Origin: Tsukamurella sp. 1534
GTDB taxonomy: Bacteria > Actinomycetota > Actinomycetes > Mycobacteriales > Mycobacteriaceae
Length of the DNA stretch: 64,000 nt
Assembly (NCBI RefSeq): GCF_000312385.1
Contig: NZ_HE997628.1
Location: 640,843 to 704,842, forward strand
Reading direction: 5' to 3'
In this document: piece by piece, positions 16,130 through 25,560 of the stretch
Layout of the letters: each line of letters begins with the position of its first letter
How positions within the stretch are numbered: position 1 is the first letter of the stretch
Notes under the pieces: generated by a model
What the model was told of the DNA's origin: nothing
Seen by the model: the letters and a program-made list of their open reading frames with translations, nothing else
Database searches by the model: none
Translations under genes and position numbers: made by a program

Positions 16130-17233
16130 TCAGTTCAGGCGCTCGCCCGACTCGGGATCGAAGAGGTGCACGGCGCGGTCCGTCTGACGCAACCGCACAC
16201 CGTCGCCGATCCGTGCGGGGGTGCGCCGCGGGCACCGCGCCACGAGAGTCACCGGCGTCCCGTCGAGCGTCGTGACGTCGGGGTCCTTGAGGCCCGCGTA
16301 GAGGAACGTATCGCTGCCCAGGTCCTCCAGGAGCGCGACCTCCGACGAGACGCCCTCCGCGTCGGCCAGGGCCAGGCTCTCGGGGCGGATCCCCACGGTG
16401 ACCCTCGACAGGCCGGTTCCGCGGAGCAGGGCCGCGGTGTCGTCGTCCAGGTCGACGGTGCCGCCGCCCACCGCGATCGCGCCGTCGGACACCGGTGCCG
16501 TGAAGAGGTTCATGGCGGGGGATCCGATGAATCCGGCGACGAAGGCGTTGCGCGGGCGGTCGTACAGCTCGGCCGGGGAGGCGAACTGCTGCAGTTGCCC
16601 GAACTTGAGCACCGCGACCCGGTCACCCATCGTCATGGCCTCGACCTGGTCGTGCGTGACGTAGACGGTGGTCGTGCCGAGCCGCCGCTGCAGCGCCGCG
16701 ATCTGGGTCCGGGTCTGCACCCGCAGCTTCGCGTCCAGGTTCGACAGCGGCTCGTCCATGCAGAACACCTGTGGCTCGCGCACGATGGCGCGGCCCATGG
16801 CCACCCGCTGCCGCTGCCCGCCGGACAGGTTGGCGGGCTTGCGGTCCAGGTACTCGGTGAGGTCGAGCAACTTCGCGGCGTCCGCGACCTTCGCGGTGCG
16901 CTCCGCCACGGGGACGCCGCGCATCTTCAGGGCGAATCCCATGTTCTCGCCCACCGTCTTGTTCGGGTACAGCGCGTAGTTCTGGAACACCATCGCGATG
17001 TCGCGGTCCTTGGGGGCCACGCCCACCATGCTGCGGCCGCCGATCGAGATGGCGCCCGAGTCGATCTCCTCCAGTCCGGCCAGCATCCGCAGCGCGGTGG
17101 ACTTCCCGGAGCCCGAGGGGCCGACCAGGACCACGAACTCGCCGTCGGCGATGTCCAGGTTCAGCGAGTCGACGGCCAGCTTGTCGGCGCCGGGGTAGAC
17201 GCAGCACGCGTCCTCGTAGGTGATGGAAGCCAT
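16130..17233 (-). CDS. Polyol ABC transporter ATP-binding protein (UgpC/SmoK-like)
   Basis: Energises the polyol importer encoded upstream. The 367-residue protein has Walker A (GPSGSGKST, about 38-46), Q-loop (VFQNYALYP), signature (LSGGQRQRVAMGRA), Walker B (QVFCMDEP), the switch His (VYVTHDQVEAM), and a C-terminal MalK-like regulatory TOBE region (from about 235). All catalytic motifs are intact, in contrast to the two ATPases of the tetritol transporter further along. It is the last gene of a leftward operon: regulator, binding protein, two permeases, ATPase. Substrate specificity is set by the binding protein and is not readable here. Confidence 0.93.
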   Translation of the reverse strand: MASITYEDACCVYPGADKLAVDSLNLDIADGEFVVLVGPSGSGKSTALRMLAGLEEIDSGAISIGGRSMVGVAPKDRDIAMVFQNYALYPNKTVGENMGFALKMRGVPVAERTAKVADAAKLLDLTEYLDRKPANLSGGQRQRVAMGRAIVREPQVFCMDEPLSNLDAKLRVQTRTQIAALQRRLGTTTVYVTHDQVEAMTMGDRVAVLKFGQLQQFASPAELYDRPRNAFVAGFIGSPAMNLFTAPVSDGAIAVGGGTVDLDDDTAALLRGTGLSRVTVGIRPESLALADAEGVSSEVALLEDLGSDTFLYAGLKDPDVTTLDGTPVTLVARCPRRTPARIGDGVRLRQTDRAVHLFDPESGERLN

Positions 17234-17264
17234 TTCTCTTGCTCTCCTGATGATCTCGGTCGGT

Positions 17265-18131
17265 CTACTTGATGGCGCCGAAGGAAAGGCCGCGCACCAG
17301 CTTGTTCTGGGCGACCCATCCGGCGATGACGACGGGCAGTGCCACCAGCACGGAGGCGGCGGACAGCTTCGCCCAGAACAGGCCCTGACCCGACATGAAG
17401 CCGGTGAGGGCCACGGGGGTCGTCTGCGCGTTGACCGCGGTGAGGTTCACGGCGAAGAAGAACTCGTTCCACGAGAAGATCACGCAGATCAGCGCGGTCG
17501 CGGCGATGCCGGGGGAGATGATCGGGAGGATCACCTCGCGCACCGACGTCCACAGACTCGCACCGTCCATGCTCGCCGCTTCGAGCAGCTCGCCGGGAAC
17601 CTCGAGGAAGAACGAGCGCATCATCCACACCGCGATCGGCAGGTTCATCGCGGTGTACAGGATCACCAGGGTCCAGATGTTGTCGAGCATGCCGATCCTG
17701 CCGACGATCACGTACAGCGGGATGATCGCGGCGACGATCGGCAGCATCTTGGTGCTGATGAAGAAGAACAGGGCGTCCTGCGTCTTGCGGACCGGCCGCA
17801 GGGACAGCGCGAACGCCGCCGGGATGCCCAGCATCAGCACGAGCAGCGTCGAGACGACCGTCGCGAAAACCGAATTGAGCAGCGGCGTCCCGATGCCGGC
17901 GTCGAAGACGGCGCGGAACTGGTCCAGGGTGGGGACGAAGAAGAACGTGGGCGGCTTGGTCGCGGCCTGGCTCTCCTGTTTGAACGCGGTGAGCACCATC
18001 CACAGCACGGGGAAGAAGAAGCCCACGGCGATGATCCACGTGAGGGCGGTGAGCGCACCGCCCTTGGGATCGCGGTTACGCCGCGCTACGACGGTGCCCG
18101 CCGTAGCGGGTGCTGTGCTTGTCGCGGTCAT
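17265..18131 (-). CDS. Polyol ABC transporter permease (SmoG/MalG type)
   Basis: A 288-residue inner-membrane permease with about six transmembrane segments (first helix TALTWIIAVGFFFPVLWMVL). The EAA loop that contacts the ATPase is EAASMDGASLWTSVREVILP. The C terminus LVRGLSFGAIK is typical of the MalG-like subunit. The ATG overlaps the stop of the upstream permease (TGATG), so translation is coupled. I chose this ATG and not the longer open frame, which merely continues through the neighbouring gene in another frame. Confidence 0.92.
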   Translation of the reverse strand: MTATSTAPATAGTVVARRNRDPKGGALTALTWIIAVGFFFPVLWMVLTAFKQESQAATKPPTFFFVPTLDQFRAVFDAGIGTPLLNSVFATVVSTLLVLMLGIPAAFALSLRPVRKTQDALFFFISTKMLPIVAAIIPLYVIVGRIGMLDNIWTLVILYTAMNLPIAVWMMRSFFLEVPGELLEAASMDGASLWTSVREVILPIISPGIAATALICVIFSWNEFFFAVNLTAVNAQTTPVALTGFMSGQGLFWAKLSAASVLVALPVVIAGWVAQNKLVRGLSFGAIK

Positions 18132-19087
18132 CACGCCGCCTCCTGTCCTGCACTGAAACTCTTGAAGATCAACCGGATCGCGACGGTGGACACTGCGATC
18201 GTGCCGACCACCGTCACCACGCCCATGGCGGCGGCCTGACCGATGTCGAAGCCGAGGAACGCGCGTTGGTAGATGTAGTAGGGGAGGTTCGAACTCGCCA
18301 CGCCGGGCCCGCCCGACGTCATCATGTAGACCGCGTCGAACGTGTTGACCAGGTAGATCGCGCCCAGCACCGAACCGAGCTCGATGAAGCGGCGCAGGTG
18401 CGGCAGCGTGATCTCCCGGAACAGCCGCACGCTGGTGGCGCCGTCCACCCGGGCCGCCTCGGCGATGTCGCGGGGCATGGACTGCAGTCCTGCCAGGATC
18501 AGCAGCATCATGAACGGCGTCCACTGCCACACCAGTTCGGCGATCACCGATGCCAGCGGGAACTCGCTGAGCCAGTCGACGTGGATTCCCAGCGGACCCA
18601 ACGCCCAGTTGACGAGGCCGTTGGTGGGCGACAGCAGGCTGGTCTTCCACAGCAGCGCCGAGGCGACCGGGGTCACCAGGAACGGGGTGATGAGCAGCGT
18701 GCGGACCACGCCGCGGCCCAAGAACTTCCGGTCCAGCAGCAGTGCGAACGCGAGGCCCAGCAGCACCGAGATGATCACGGTGCCCACGATCAGCAGGACC
18801 GTGTTGAGGGTGACGGTCCAGAACTGACTGTCACGGAAGACCTCCACATAGTTGGACAGCCCGGCGAATTCGCGTGAACCGGGCCGCACCAGGTTCCACG
18901 ACTGCGTCGAGTAGTACAGCGTGAACACGAACGGCACCTGCGTGACCACGAGCATGAAGATCAATGCGGGCAGCAGGGGGCCCCGGCGGCGCCATCCCTC
19001 GGCGCGGGACACGGTGTCGCGCTTGGATCGGATCGGCGCGGTGCGCGGGCCCTCGGAAGCCGGGGAGACCGATGTTGCGGCGGTCAT
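18131..19087 (-). CDS. Polyol ABC transporter permease (SmoF/MalF type)
   Basis: A 318-residue inner-membrane permease with a charged N-terminal tail and six transmembrane segments (first: LLPALIFMLVVTQVPFVFTL). The EAA loop is EAARVDGATSVRLFREITLP. I prefer the ATG at 19087 because AAGGGG lies eight bases upstream; a GTG at 19096 that overlaps the stop of the binding-protein gene is the alternative. It pairs with the downstream permease to form the channel. Confidence 0.92.
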   Translation of the reverse strand: MTAATSVSPASEGPRTAPIRSKRDTVSRAEGWRRRGPLLPALIFMLVVTQVPFVFTLYYSTQSWNLVRPGSREFAGLSNYVEVFRDSQFWTVTLNTVLLIVGTVIISVLLGLAFALLLDRKFLGRGVVRTLLITPFLVTPVASALLWKTSLLSPTNGLVNWALGPLGIHVDWLSEFPLASVIAELVWQWTPFMMLLILAGLQSMPRDIAEAARVDGATSVRLFREITLPHLRRFIELGSVLGAIYLVNTFDAVYMMTSGGPGVASSNLPYYIYQRAFLGFDIGQAAAMGVVTVVGTIAVSTVAIRLIFKSFSAGQEAA

Positions 19088-19092
19088 GGCGA

Positions 19093-20454
19093 TCACCCCT
19101 TCCTCTGATAGCTCTTGCCGACGACTTCGGCGTACTTCTGGGATTGGGTGAGCGCGTCCTCGACCGAGATCTGCCCCGCGATGGCGGCACTGATCTGCTG
19201 GCTGACGCGCGTCCCCAGGTCCTGGAACTCGGGGATGGCCAGGAACTGGATGCCGGTGTAGGGCACGGGCTGCACCGTGGGGCGGCCCTGATCGGCGGCG
19301 AGCATCGCGTCGAGGGTCGGCTTACCGAACGGGCCGGAGATCTCCTTGTACGCGGGGAGCTCGTACGTCGACATCCGGCTGCCCGGTGGGACGTGGCTCG
19401 GGCCGAGCTTCTCCGCGACGTGCTCGATGTACTTCTTGTCGGTCATCCAGGAGATGAACTTCCAGGCGTCGCCCTTGCGTTCACTGCTGGACGGGATACC
19501 CAGCGACCAGGTGTACAACCAGCCGTTGCCGCCCTTGGCCATCTTCGGCGCCGGCAGGTAGCCCACGTCGCCCGCGATGGTCGAGGTCTCGCGGCTCTCC
19601 AGGGAGGACACGGCTGCGGTGGAGTCGTACCACATCGCGGCTTGGCCCTGCGCCAACAGGTTTCCGCATTCCTGGAACCCGGTCGACGCGGCGCCCGCCT
19701 CGCCGTACCGGCGCACCGTGTCCACGTAGAACTTCACCGCGGCGGCCACCTCGGGCGAGTTCAACTGCGCGTTCCACTCCTCGTCGAACCAGCGACCGCC
19801 GTACGCGTTGATCACGGTGTCGAGCGGAGCGAGCACCTCACCCCATCCGGGCTTGCCGCGCAGACAGATTCCGGCGACGTCCCGGCTGTTCAGCTTGGCC
19901 GCGGCGTCCGCCACCTCCGGCCACGTCGGCTCGGCGGGGAGCTGGATCCCGTTGGCCGCGAACAGGCGTTTGTTGTACATGAGGAACGAGGATTCGCCGT
20001 AGAACGGCGCCGAGTACATGCCGCCGTTGTACGAGAGCGCCTCGCGCAGCGTGGGGATGAAGTCTCCCGCGTCGTACCCGGAGTCCGCATCCATGTACGG
20101 GGACAGGTTGGCCAGCCAGCCGTTCTCCGCCCACATCCGGGTCTCGTAGTTGCTGATCATGACGACGTCGAACTCTCCGCCGCCGGTGGACACCGATGCC
20201 GTGATCTTGGCGCGAGCCTCGTTCTCGGACAGCGTGATGAACTTGAGCCGGACGCCGGGGTTGGCGCGCTCGAACTCCGGCGCCAGACTCACGGCGTCGG
20301 TCATCTGCGAGTTCGAGACCATCGCGACGGTGACGGAGGAACCGCCTCCGCCGGACAGCGCGCCCGCACCGGAACAGCCGGTGGCGCCGACGGCGAGGGC
20401 GGTGAGGGCCGCCGCCGCGCCGAGCAGGCGCCGGGTTGATGATCTGCGGATCAC
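19093..20454 (-). CDS. Polyol ABC transporter substrate-binding lipoprotein
   Basis: A 453-residue extracytoplasmic sugar-binding protein. The N terminus is a lipoprotein signal (RRLLGAAAALTALAVGATGC, with the lipid-modified Cys at the end of that stretch), then a Gly/Ser linker and a family-1 solute-binding fold (EFERANPGVRLKFITLSENE; FYGESSFLMYNKRLF). The GTG start overlaps the stop of the upstream regulator (GTGA). The closest named families are SmoE-like sorbitol/mannitol binding proteins; the neighbouring dehydrogenases support a hexitol or pentitol substrate. The longer open frame that reads into the regulator is a different frame of that gene. Confidence 0.92.
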   Translation of the reverse strand: MIRRSSTRRLLGAAAALTALAVGATGCSGAGALSGGGGSSVTVAMVSNSQMTDAVSLAPEFERANPGVRLKFITLSENEARAKITASVSTGGGEFDVVMISNYETRMWAENGWLANLSPYMDADSGYDAGDFIPTLREALSYNGGMYSAPFYGESSFLMYNKRLFAANGIQLPAEPTWPEVADAAAKLNSRDVAGICLRGKPGWGEVLAPLDTVINAYGGRWFDEEWNAQLNSPEVAAAVKFYVDTVRRYGEAGAASTGFQECGNLLAQGQAAMWYDSTAAVSSLESRETSTIAGDVGYLPAPKMAKGGNGWLYTWSLGIPSSSERKGDAWKFISWMTDKKYIEHVAEKLGPSHVPPGSRMSTYELPAYKEISGPFGKPTLDAMLAADQGRPTVQPVPYTGIQFLAIPEFQDLGTRVSQQISAAIAGQISVEDALTQSQKYAEVVGKSYQRKG

Positions 20455-21440
20455 CGATTCGCCTCCTGTTGTCGGAGGAGCCACGTCGCGGTGGGGTGAT
20501 CGGTGACCAGAACGGTCGCGTACCCGCCGCGGAGGGCCCCGAGGATCGATTCCCGGCGGTGTTCCCCGCCGGAGATGAGGATGGACGCCGGGCAGGCCCG
20601 GACGTCGTCGAGGGGAACGGAGACCGTCCGCTCGACCAGGCTGGATTCGACGGCCGTCCCGTGGTCGTCGTAGAACCGGCCGCCGATCTCGCCGACCGCA
20701 CCCAGCGCGCGCAGTTCGTCGAGGACCGTCGCGTCGATGTAGGCGCCCTCGAACAGGGTGGTGGACGTCGACACCGAGCCGACGCCGAAGAGCATCACGT
20801 CGGCGGACCGCGCCGCCTCGAGTGCCCGCGACACGATCGAGTCGCGGGCCAGAGCACGCACGGTGTCCGGATCGGCGAACAGGGGAGCCACCAGCCGTAC
20901 CGGCCGAGCGCCGAGGCGCTCGGAGAACAGCGCGAGAGCGTGGTCGACACCGGTGTGGTACTCGACGGAGGTCATCGAGCCGTCCATCTGGACCACGCGG
21001 GCGCAGCGTCCGACTCCGCCCGTCGCGTCCGCCACGGCCACCTGTTCCGGCCCCCAGGTGAAGCCGAGCGTGTCCGTGGGCTGCAGGCGACGGGACAGTA
21101 CCGCCGCTCCCGCACGGCCCAGCGCGGCGTCGCCGGAACGCGTGCCGTCCGCCGTGTCGTCGATGATGAGCGCCTCGGAGAGGCCGAACACACGCTCCAG
21201 GTCCGCCTCGGCCTCGGGGTGGATCGAGCCCGCGAGGTGGTCGGGAGCGGAGACGGTGACCCGCACGAGGCCCTGTGCGCGGGCCCGGGCCACGAGCCGG
21301 CCAGCGGTGGGGCGGGAGACGCCGAGACGCTCCGCGATCTGCGCCTGTGTGAGGCCCTCGAGGTGGTACATCGTGGCGGCGCGCACGAGGAGGCGCAGGT
21401 CGTGGCCGCTCTCGGTGGCGCTGCGCTGCGGGGATTCCAT
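20451..21440 (-). CDS. SorC/DeoR-type sugar-binding transcriptional regulator
   Basis: A 329-residue regulator with an N-terminal HTH (GLTQAQIAERLGVSRPTAGR, about 29-48) and a C-terminal sugar-phosphate-binding domain of the SorC family (from about 65 to the end; GFTWGPEQVAVADA, FGVGSVSTSTTLFEG). It is the first gene of the leftward transporter operon and is divergent from the dehydrogenase operon. The 70-base divergent region holds a 7-bp inverted repeat that is a good operator candidate, so it probably controls both directions in response to a phosphorylated polyol or ketose. Confidence 0.92.
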   Translation of the reverse strand: MESPQRSATESGHDLRLLVRAATMYHLEGLTQAQIAERLGVSRPTAGRLVARARAQGLVRVTVSAPDHLAGSIHPEAEADLERVFGLSEALIIDDTADGTRSGDAALGRAGAAVLSRRLQPTDTLGFTWGPEQVAVADATGGVGRCARVVQMDGSMTSVEYHTGVDHALALFSERLGARPVRLVAPLFADPDTVRALARDSIVSRALEAARSADVMLFGVGSVSTSTTLFEGAYIDATVLDELRALGAVGEIGGRFYDDHGTAVESSLVERTVSVPLDDVRACPASILISGGEHRRESILGALRGGYATVLVTDHPTATWLLRQQEANR

Positions 21441-21458
21441 CCGGTGCTCCGTCGATCG

Positions 21459-21493
21459 GTGAGCATATGCGCATGCTGCGTGATTCTGCTCAC
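21459..21493. promoter_or_regulatory. Candidate SorC-regulator operator between divergent polyol operons
   Basis: GTGAGCA (21459-21465) and its exact complement TGCTCAC (21487-21493) are separated by 21 bases, which contain a second palindromic element overlapping the left arm (GCATATGC, 21463-21470). The right arm ends five bases before TAGCAT (21499-21504), a -10 box six bases ahead of the dehydrogenase ATG. The position suits control of both divergent transcripts. Confidence 0.6.
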
Positions 21494-21510
21494 TACGCTA
21501 GCATCGAAGT

Positions 21511-22569
21511 ATGACCCAGGCCACACTTTTTTCGATACCGGCCACGATGCGCGCCGCCGTCCTTCATCCGGATCTCTCGCTGACCTGCGAGGATCGCTCC
21601 GTTCCTTCGCCCGCCGCGGGGGATGTGCTGATCCGCGTCGCCGCCGTGGGAGTCTGCGGCTCCGATACCCACTACCTGCGCCACGGCCGGATCGGCGACC
21701 ACGTGGTCATGGGCCCGATCGTGCTCGGCCACGAGGCCTCGGGGACGATCGTCGCCGTCGGGGAGGGCGTCCCGTCGGGCCGGATCGGCGAGCGCGTGTC
21801 CATCGAGCCCCAGCGCCCGGACCCGGACAGTGCCGAGACGCTGCGCGGCGAGTACAACCTGTGCCCGGCGATGCGCTTCTACGGAACTCCGCCGGTCGAC
21901 GGTGCGCTCGCCGAGTACGTCACGATCGGGGCTGCCTTCGCACACGCGATCCCGGACACGGTGAGCGATGAGGCGGCGGCGTTGTTCGAGCCCCTGTCCG
22001 TCGGCATCGCCTCCGTGCGGAAGGCGGGCATCGGGCTGGGCGGATCGGTGCTCATCGCGGGCGCCGGGCCGATCGGGCTGTTGTGCGCGCAGGTGGCGTC
22101 CGCCGCGGGCGCCACCCGGGTCGTGGTCACGGACCTGGACGCCGGTCGCCGGGAGGCGGCGCTGCGATTCGGTGCGACCGCGGCGCCGGACGCGGGGGAG
22201 GATCCCGGAGCCGGATTCGACGCCTTCATCGACGCGTCCGGTGCGCCGGCGGCGATCCGGTCGGGGCTCGGCGCGGTCCGCGCGGGCGGCCGGGTGGTGC
22301 TCGTCGGGATGGGTGCGGACGCCGTCGAGATGCCGGTCCCGCTGATCCAGAACCGCGAGCTGATCCTCACCGGTGTGTTCCGCTACGCCAACACGTGGCC
22401 CGCCGCGATCGCTCTCGCCGCGTCCGGCCGGATCCGGCTGGACGACATGGTGACCGCTCGGTTCGGGCTCGCCGAGACCGAAGCCGCGCTCAACGCCGAC
22501 CGCATTCCCGGCACCATCAAAGCGGTCGTCGTTCCCGGCGCCGCCACCGAACACGAGGAGGACGCATGA
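21511..22569 (+). CDS. Zinc-dependent polyol dehydrogenase (sorbitol/xylitol dehydrogenase-like)
   Basis: A 352-residue medium-chain dehydrogenase that should oxidise a polyol to a ketose with NAD. Catalytic zinc ligands are visible (C49 in VGVCGSD; H74-E75 in GHE), with a Rossmann motif (AGAGPIGLLCAQ, about 184-195). The four-Cys structural zinc site is absent, as in sorbitol dehydrogenases. It overlaps the next gene by four bases (ATGA), so both dehydrogenases are translated together. TAGCAT lies six bases before the ATG with no ribosome site, suggesting a leaderless mRNA. The substrate could be sorbitol, xylitol or a related polyol. Confidence 0.9.
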   Translation: MTQATLFSIPATMRAAVLHPDLSLTCEDRSVPSPAAGDVLIRVAAVGVCGSDTHYLRHGRIGDHVVMGPIVLGHEASGTIVAVGEGVPSGRIGERVSIEPQRPDPDSAETLRGEYNLCPAMRFYGTPPVDGALAEYVTIGAAFAHAIPDTVSDEAAALFEPLSVGIASVRKAGIGLGGSVLIAGAGPIGLLCAQVASAAGATRVVVTDLDAGRREAALRFGATAAPDAGEDPGAGFDAFIDASGAPAAIRSGLGAVRAGGRVVLVGMGADAVEMPVPLIQNRELILTGVFRYANTWPAAIALAASGRIRLDDMVTARFGLAETEAALNADRIPGTIKAVVVPGAATEHEEDA

Positions 22570-24041
22570 CCGTCCAGCCGCTCCGCGCATCGGCCCTGCC
22601 CACGTCGATCCCCGTCCCCGAGTACCGATCCCGCGGCGTTCGCGCCGGGATCGTGCACTTCGGTGTCGGTGGGTTCCACCGCGCGCATCAGGCCATGTAT
22701 CTTGACAGGCTGCTCGCCGCCGACGCCGCGGCGGGGGACTGGGGCATCTGCGGGATCGGGGTGCGCCCCGCCGATGCAGCGATGCGGGACGCGCTGGTGC
22801 CGCAGGACGGTCTCTTCACGCTCACCCTCAAACATCCCGACGGTGCCGTGGACACGTCCGTCGTCGGCTCGATCGTCGACTACCTGTACGGGCCCGATGA
22901 TCCGGAGGCCGTCGTCGAGCGGCTCGCCGCGCCCGAGGTGCGCATCGTGTCGCTCACAGTGACCGAGGGCGGGTACAACTTCTCGCCCAGCACCGGCGAG
23001 TTCGACGCGGCGAACCCCGCCGTGGTCGCGGACCTCCGCGCGGGCGCCGCGCCCGGAACCGTTTTCGGGTACGTCACCGAAGGGCTCCGTCGGCGCCGCG
23101 ACCGCGGCCTACCGGCGTTCACGGTGATGTCCTGCGACAACATCCAGGGCAACGGCGAGGTCGCGCGCGAGACCTTCCTCGCCTTCGCACGCCTGGCCGA
23201 TCCCGCGCTCGCCGACTGGATCGAGGCCGAGGTGAGCTTCCCGAGCTCCATGGTCGACCGGATCACCCCCGCCACACCGGAATCCCTCCGGGCCGAGGTC
23301 GCCGAACGCACGGGCGTCGACGACCTCTGGCCGGTGGTGGCGGAACCGTTCACCCAGTGGGTCCTCGAAGACGCGTTCTCCGCCGGCCGGCCCGCCCTCG
23401 AGACGGTGGGCGTGCAGGTGGTCGACGACGTGGCGCCCTACGAGCTGATGAAGCTGCGCCTGCTCAACGCCGGACACCAGGCGCTGGGGCACTTCGCCCG
23501 GTTGCTCGGCTACGAGTACGTGCACGACGCGGCGCAGGACCCGGATATCCGGGAGTTGTTGCGGCGCTATATGAACGACGAGGGCAGGCCCACCCTACGG
23601 TCCGTGCCGGGGATCGATCTCGACGATTACGTCGAGACGCTGCTCGACCGGTTCTCGAATCCCGCGATCGCGGACACCGTCGCCCGCCTCTGCCAGGACG
23701 CCTCCGATCGGATTCCGAAGTGGCTCGTCCCCGTGATCACCGAGCGGCTCGCCGCAGGCGCCTCCGCGCCGCTCGCGGCCGCGGTCGTGGCCGCGTGGAC
23801 CCGCTGCTCCGAAGGGCGCGACGACGCGGGGGCCCCGATCGTCATCGCGGACAGGCTGGCCGACGATCTCGCGGCGCGCGCCGAACGCTCTCGCACCGAG
23901 CCGCTCGCCTTCGTGGCCGATCCTGAACTGTTCCGCGACCTGGCCTCCCGACGGGAGTTCGCCGAACCGTACGCCGCGGCGCTGGCCTCGCTCCGGGCGC
24001 GCGGCGCCCGGGAGACGCTGCGGGAGCTGCTCGCCCGCTGA
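22566..24041 (+). CDS. mtlD: Mannitol 2-dehydrogenase family protein (polyol-specific long-chain dehydrogenase)
   Basis: A 491-residue NAD-dependent dehydrogenase converting D-mannitol to D-fructose, and in relatives D-arabitol to D-xylulose or sorbitol to fructose. The N-terminal Rossmann domain contains HFGVGGFHRAHQ (31-42). The catalytic set of the long-chain polyol family is present: K296, N301 and H304 in KLRLLNAGH, with N192 in SCDN. These numbers lie one or two from those of Pseudomonas mannitol dehydrogenase. It is coupled to the zinc dehydrogenase by ATGA and convergent with the xylulokinase gene three bases away. That neighbour suggests that arabitol or xylitol enters as xylulose. 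Confidence 0.93.
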   Translation: MTVQPLRASALPTSIPVPEYRSRGVRAGIVHFGVGGFHRAHQAMYLDRLLAADAAAGDWGICGIGVRPADAAMRDALVPQDGLFTLTLKHPDGAVDTSVVGSIVDYLYGPDDPEAVVERLAAPEVRIVSLTVTEGGYNFSPSTGEFDAANPAVVADLRAGAAPGTVFGYVTEGLRRRRDRGLPAFTVMSCDNIQGNGEVARETFLAFARLADPALADWIEAEVSFPSSMVDRITPATPESLRAEVAERTGVDDLWPVVAEPFTQWVLEDAFSAGRPALETVGVQVVDDVAPYELMKLRLLNAGHQALGHFARLLGYEYVHDAAQDPDIRELLRRYMNDEGRPTLRSVPGIDLDDYVETLLDRFSNPAIADTVARLCQDASDRIPKWLVPVITERLAAGASAPLAAAVVAAWTRCSEGRDDAGAPIVIADRLADDLAARAERSRTEPLAFVADPELFRDLASRREFAEPYAAALASLRARGARETLRELLAR

Positions 24042-24044
24042 CGG

Positions 24045-25460
24045 TCAGGGCCGGTTCAGTACGGACTCCGCCGCCGACCGGTAGCGGGCGTAGACCTCGG
24101 GCGTCGGCGCCGCCGAGAAGGTCTGCGCCGCGGGGCGTTCCCATGCGGGCGGCTCCTGGCCGCCCGCGAGCGCCCAGGCCGCCTGGCGCGCGGCGCCCCG
24201 GGCCACGTACTCGCCGTCGGCCAGGAAGTCCACATCGCGCCCGAACACCGACGGCGCCACGGCACGGACCGCGGACGAGCGCGCGCCGCCGCCCACGACG
24301 ATGATCCGCCGCACCCAGGTGCCCTGCGCCGCAATGGCGTCCATGCAGTACACGAGCGAGCACAGCAGGCCCTCCACCGCCGCCCGGGCGATGTTCGCCG
24401 GGGTGAGGTTCTCGCTCGTGAGCCCGTGGAAGGCGCCGGTGGCGTCCGGCAGGTTCGGGGAGCGCTCGCCGGCGAAGAACGGGACCACTGTCAGGCCCTC
24501 CGCGCCCGGCGGAGCGGTCAGCGCCAGGCGGGCGAACTCGTCGAGGTCCACGCCCAGCATCCGGGCGGTCGCCGACAGCACCGGAGCGCCGTTCAGGGTG
24601 CACACGAGCGGCAGCTGATGCCCGGTGGCATCGGCGAATCCGGCCACGATGCCCGACGGGTCGCGCGGCGCCGAATCCGTCACCGCGCTCACCACCCCGG
24701 ACGTGCCGAGGGAGACGATGCAGTCGCCCGGCCGCGCGTCGAGCCCCAGGGCGGCGCCCGCGTTGTCCCCGGCGCCCGCGCCCAGCAGCGTGCCGGGGCG
24801 CAGCGGACCGTCGAGTTCGGTGACGGGAATCGATTCGGACGGCCGCAGCACGCGCGGCAGCCGAGGCGTGCGGCCGCGGAACGCGAGTTCCAGGAGGTCC
24901 GTTCGGTATTCGCCGGTGGCGGCGCTGAAATAGCCGGTGCCGGAGGCGTCCGAGGCGTCCGTGACGAGTGCCTCCGGGCCGCCCCCGGCGAGCCGCCACG
25001 TCAGCCAGTCGTGCGGGAGGCACACCGTGGAGGTGGCATCCGCGTGCGCGGGCTCGGCGTCGGCGAGCCAGCGCAGTTTGGCCGCGGTGAACGCGGCCAC
25101 GGGAACCACCCCCACCGCGTCGGCCCACTGCTGTGCTCCGCCGAGATCGGCGACCAACTGCGCGGCGGCGGGCGCGGATCGGGTGTCGTTCCACAGCAGC
25201 GCGTCTCGGACCACTCCGTCACCGGAGTCCAGGCAGACCATCCCGTGCTGCTGTGCGCCCACCGATGCGGCGGCCACGTCGGCGAGGCCGCCGGCGGACC
25301 GCGCCGCGATGCCCAGCGCCTCCCACCACGCCGCGGGCGGCACCTCGGTACCCGGCGGGTGAACCGCGGACCCGGTCCGCACGACCTCGCCGGTGTCGGC
25401 GTCGCACACCACCACCTTGCACGACTGTGTGGACGAATCGATTCCGGCGACGAGCGGCAT
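24045..25460 (-). CDS. xylB: Xylulokinase
   Basis: A 471-residue FGGY-family kinase phosphorylating D-xylulose to xylulose 5-phosphate. The N-terminal phosphate motif is [15 protein letters not shown] (4-18), the xylulokinase hallmark AQQHGMV follows (about residue 76), then the glycine-rich [13 protein letters not shown] and C-terminal FGGY-type motif VGGGARSS. I chose the ATG of [11 protein letters not shown]; the extra upstream residues of the open frame run through the regulatory palindrome. It sits convergent to the two polyol dehydrogenases, consistent with a route polyol to xylulose to pentose phosphate pathway. Confidence 0.92.
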   Translation of the reverse strand: MPLVAGIDSSTQSCKVVVCDADTGEVVRTGSAVHPPGTEVPPAAWWEALGIAARSAGGLADVAAASVGAQQHGMVCLDSGDGVVRDALLWNDTRSAPAAAQLVADLGGAQQWADAVGVVPVAAFTAAKLRWLADAEPAHADATSTVCLPHDWLTWRLAGGGPEALVTDASDASGTGYFSAATGEYRTDLLELAFRGRTPRLPRVLRPSESIPVTELDGPLRPGTLLGAGAGDNAGAALGLDARPGDCIVSLGTSGVVSAVTDSAPRDPSGIVAGFADATGHQLPLVCTLNGAPVLSATARMLGVDLDEFARLALTAPPGAEGLTVVPFFAGERSPNLPDATGAFHGLTSENLTPANIARAAVEGLLCSLVYCMDAIAAQGTWVRRIIVVGGGARSSAVRAVAPSVFGRDVDFLADGEYVARGAARQAAWALAGGQEPPAWERPAAQTFSAAPTPEVYARYRSAAESVLNRP

Positions 25461-25494
25461 GAGCGCGATTGTTCCAAAGCGCGCCCCGCACCGG

Positions 25495-25506
25495 GTGCAT
25501 ATGCAC
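25495..25506. promoter_or_regulatory. Palindrome upstream of xylB sharing GCATATGC with the polyol operator
   Basis: GTGCATATGCAC is a perfect 12-base palindrome 35 bases upstream of the xylB start. Its core GCATATGC also occurs at 21463-21470 in the divergent polyol operator, so the same SorC-type regulator may control xylB. Seen directly; the link is inferred. Confidence 0.45.
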
Positions 25507-25525
25507 GAGTAGACATGCGGCTTTT

Positions 25526-25540
25526 TGACAATGATTTTCA
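25526..25540 (+). promoter_or_regulatory. Zur box in the aztD promoter
   Basis: TGACAATGATTTTCA is a near-perfect 7-1-7 palindrome (one mismatched pair) resembling the actinobacterial Zur site TGAnAATnATTnTCA. It overlaps TTGACA (25525-25530), the likely -35 element, and TAGACA at 25549-25554 is the likely -10. Zinc-loaded Zur would block the promoter, so aztD should be induced by zinc shortage. Confidence 0.75.
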
Positions 25541-25560
25541 CCACTCGCTAGACATCTCCC

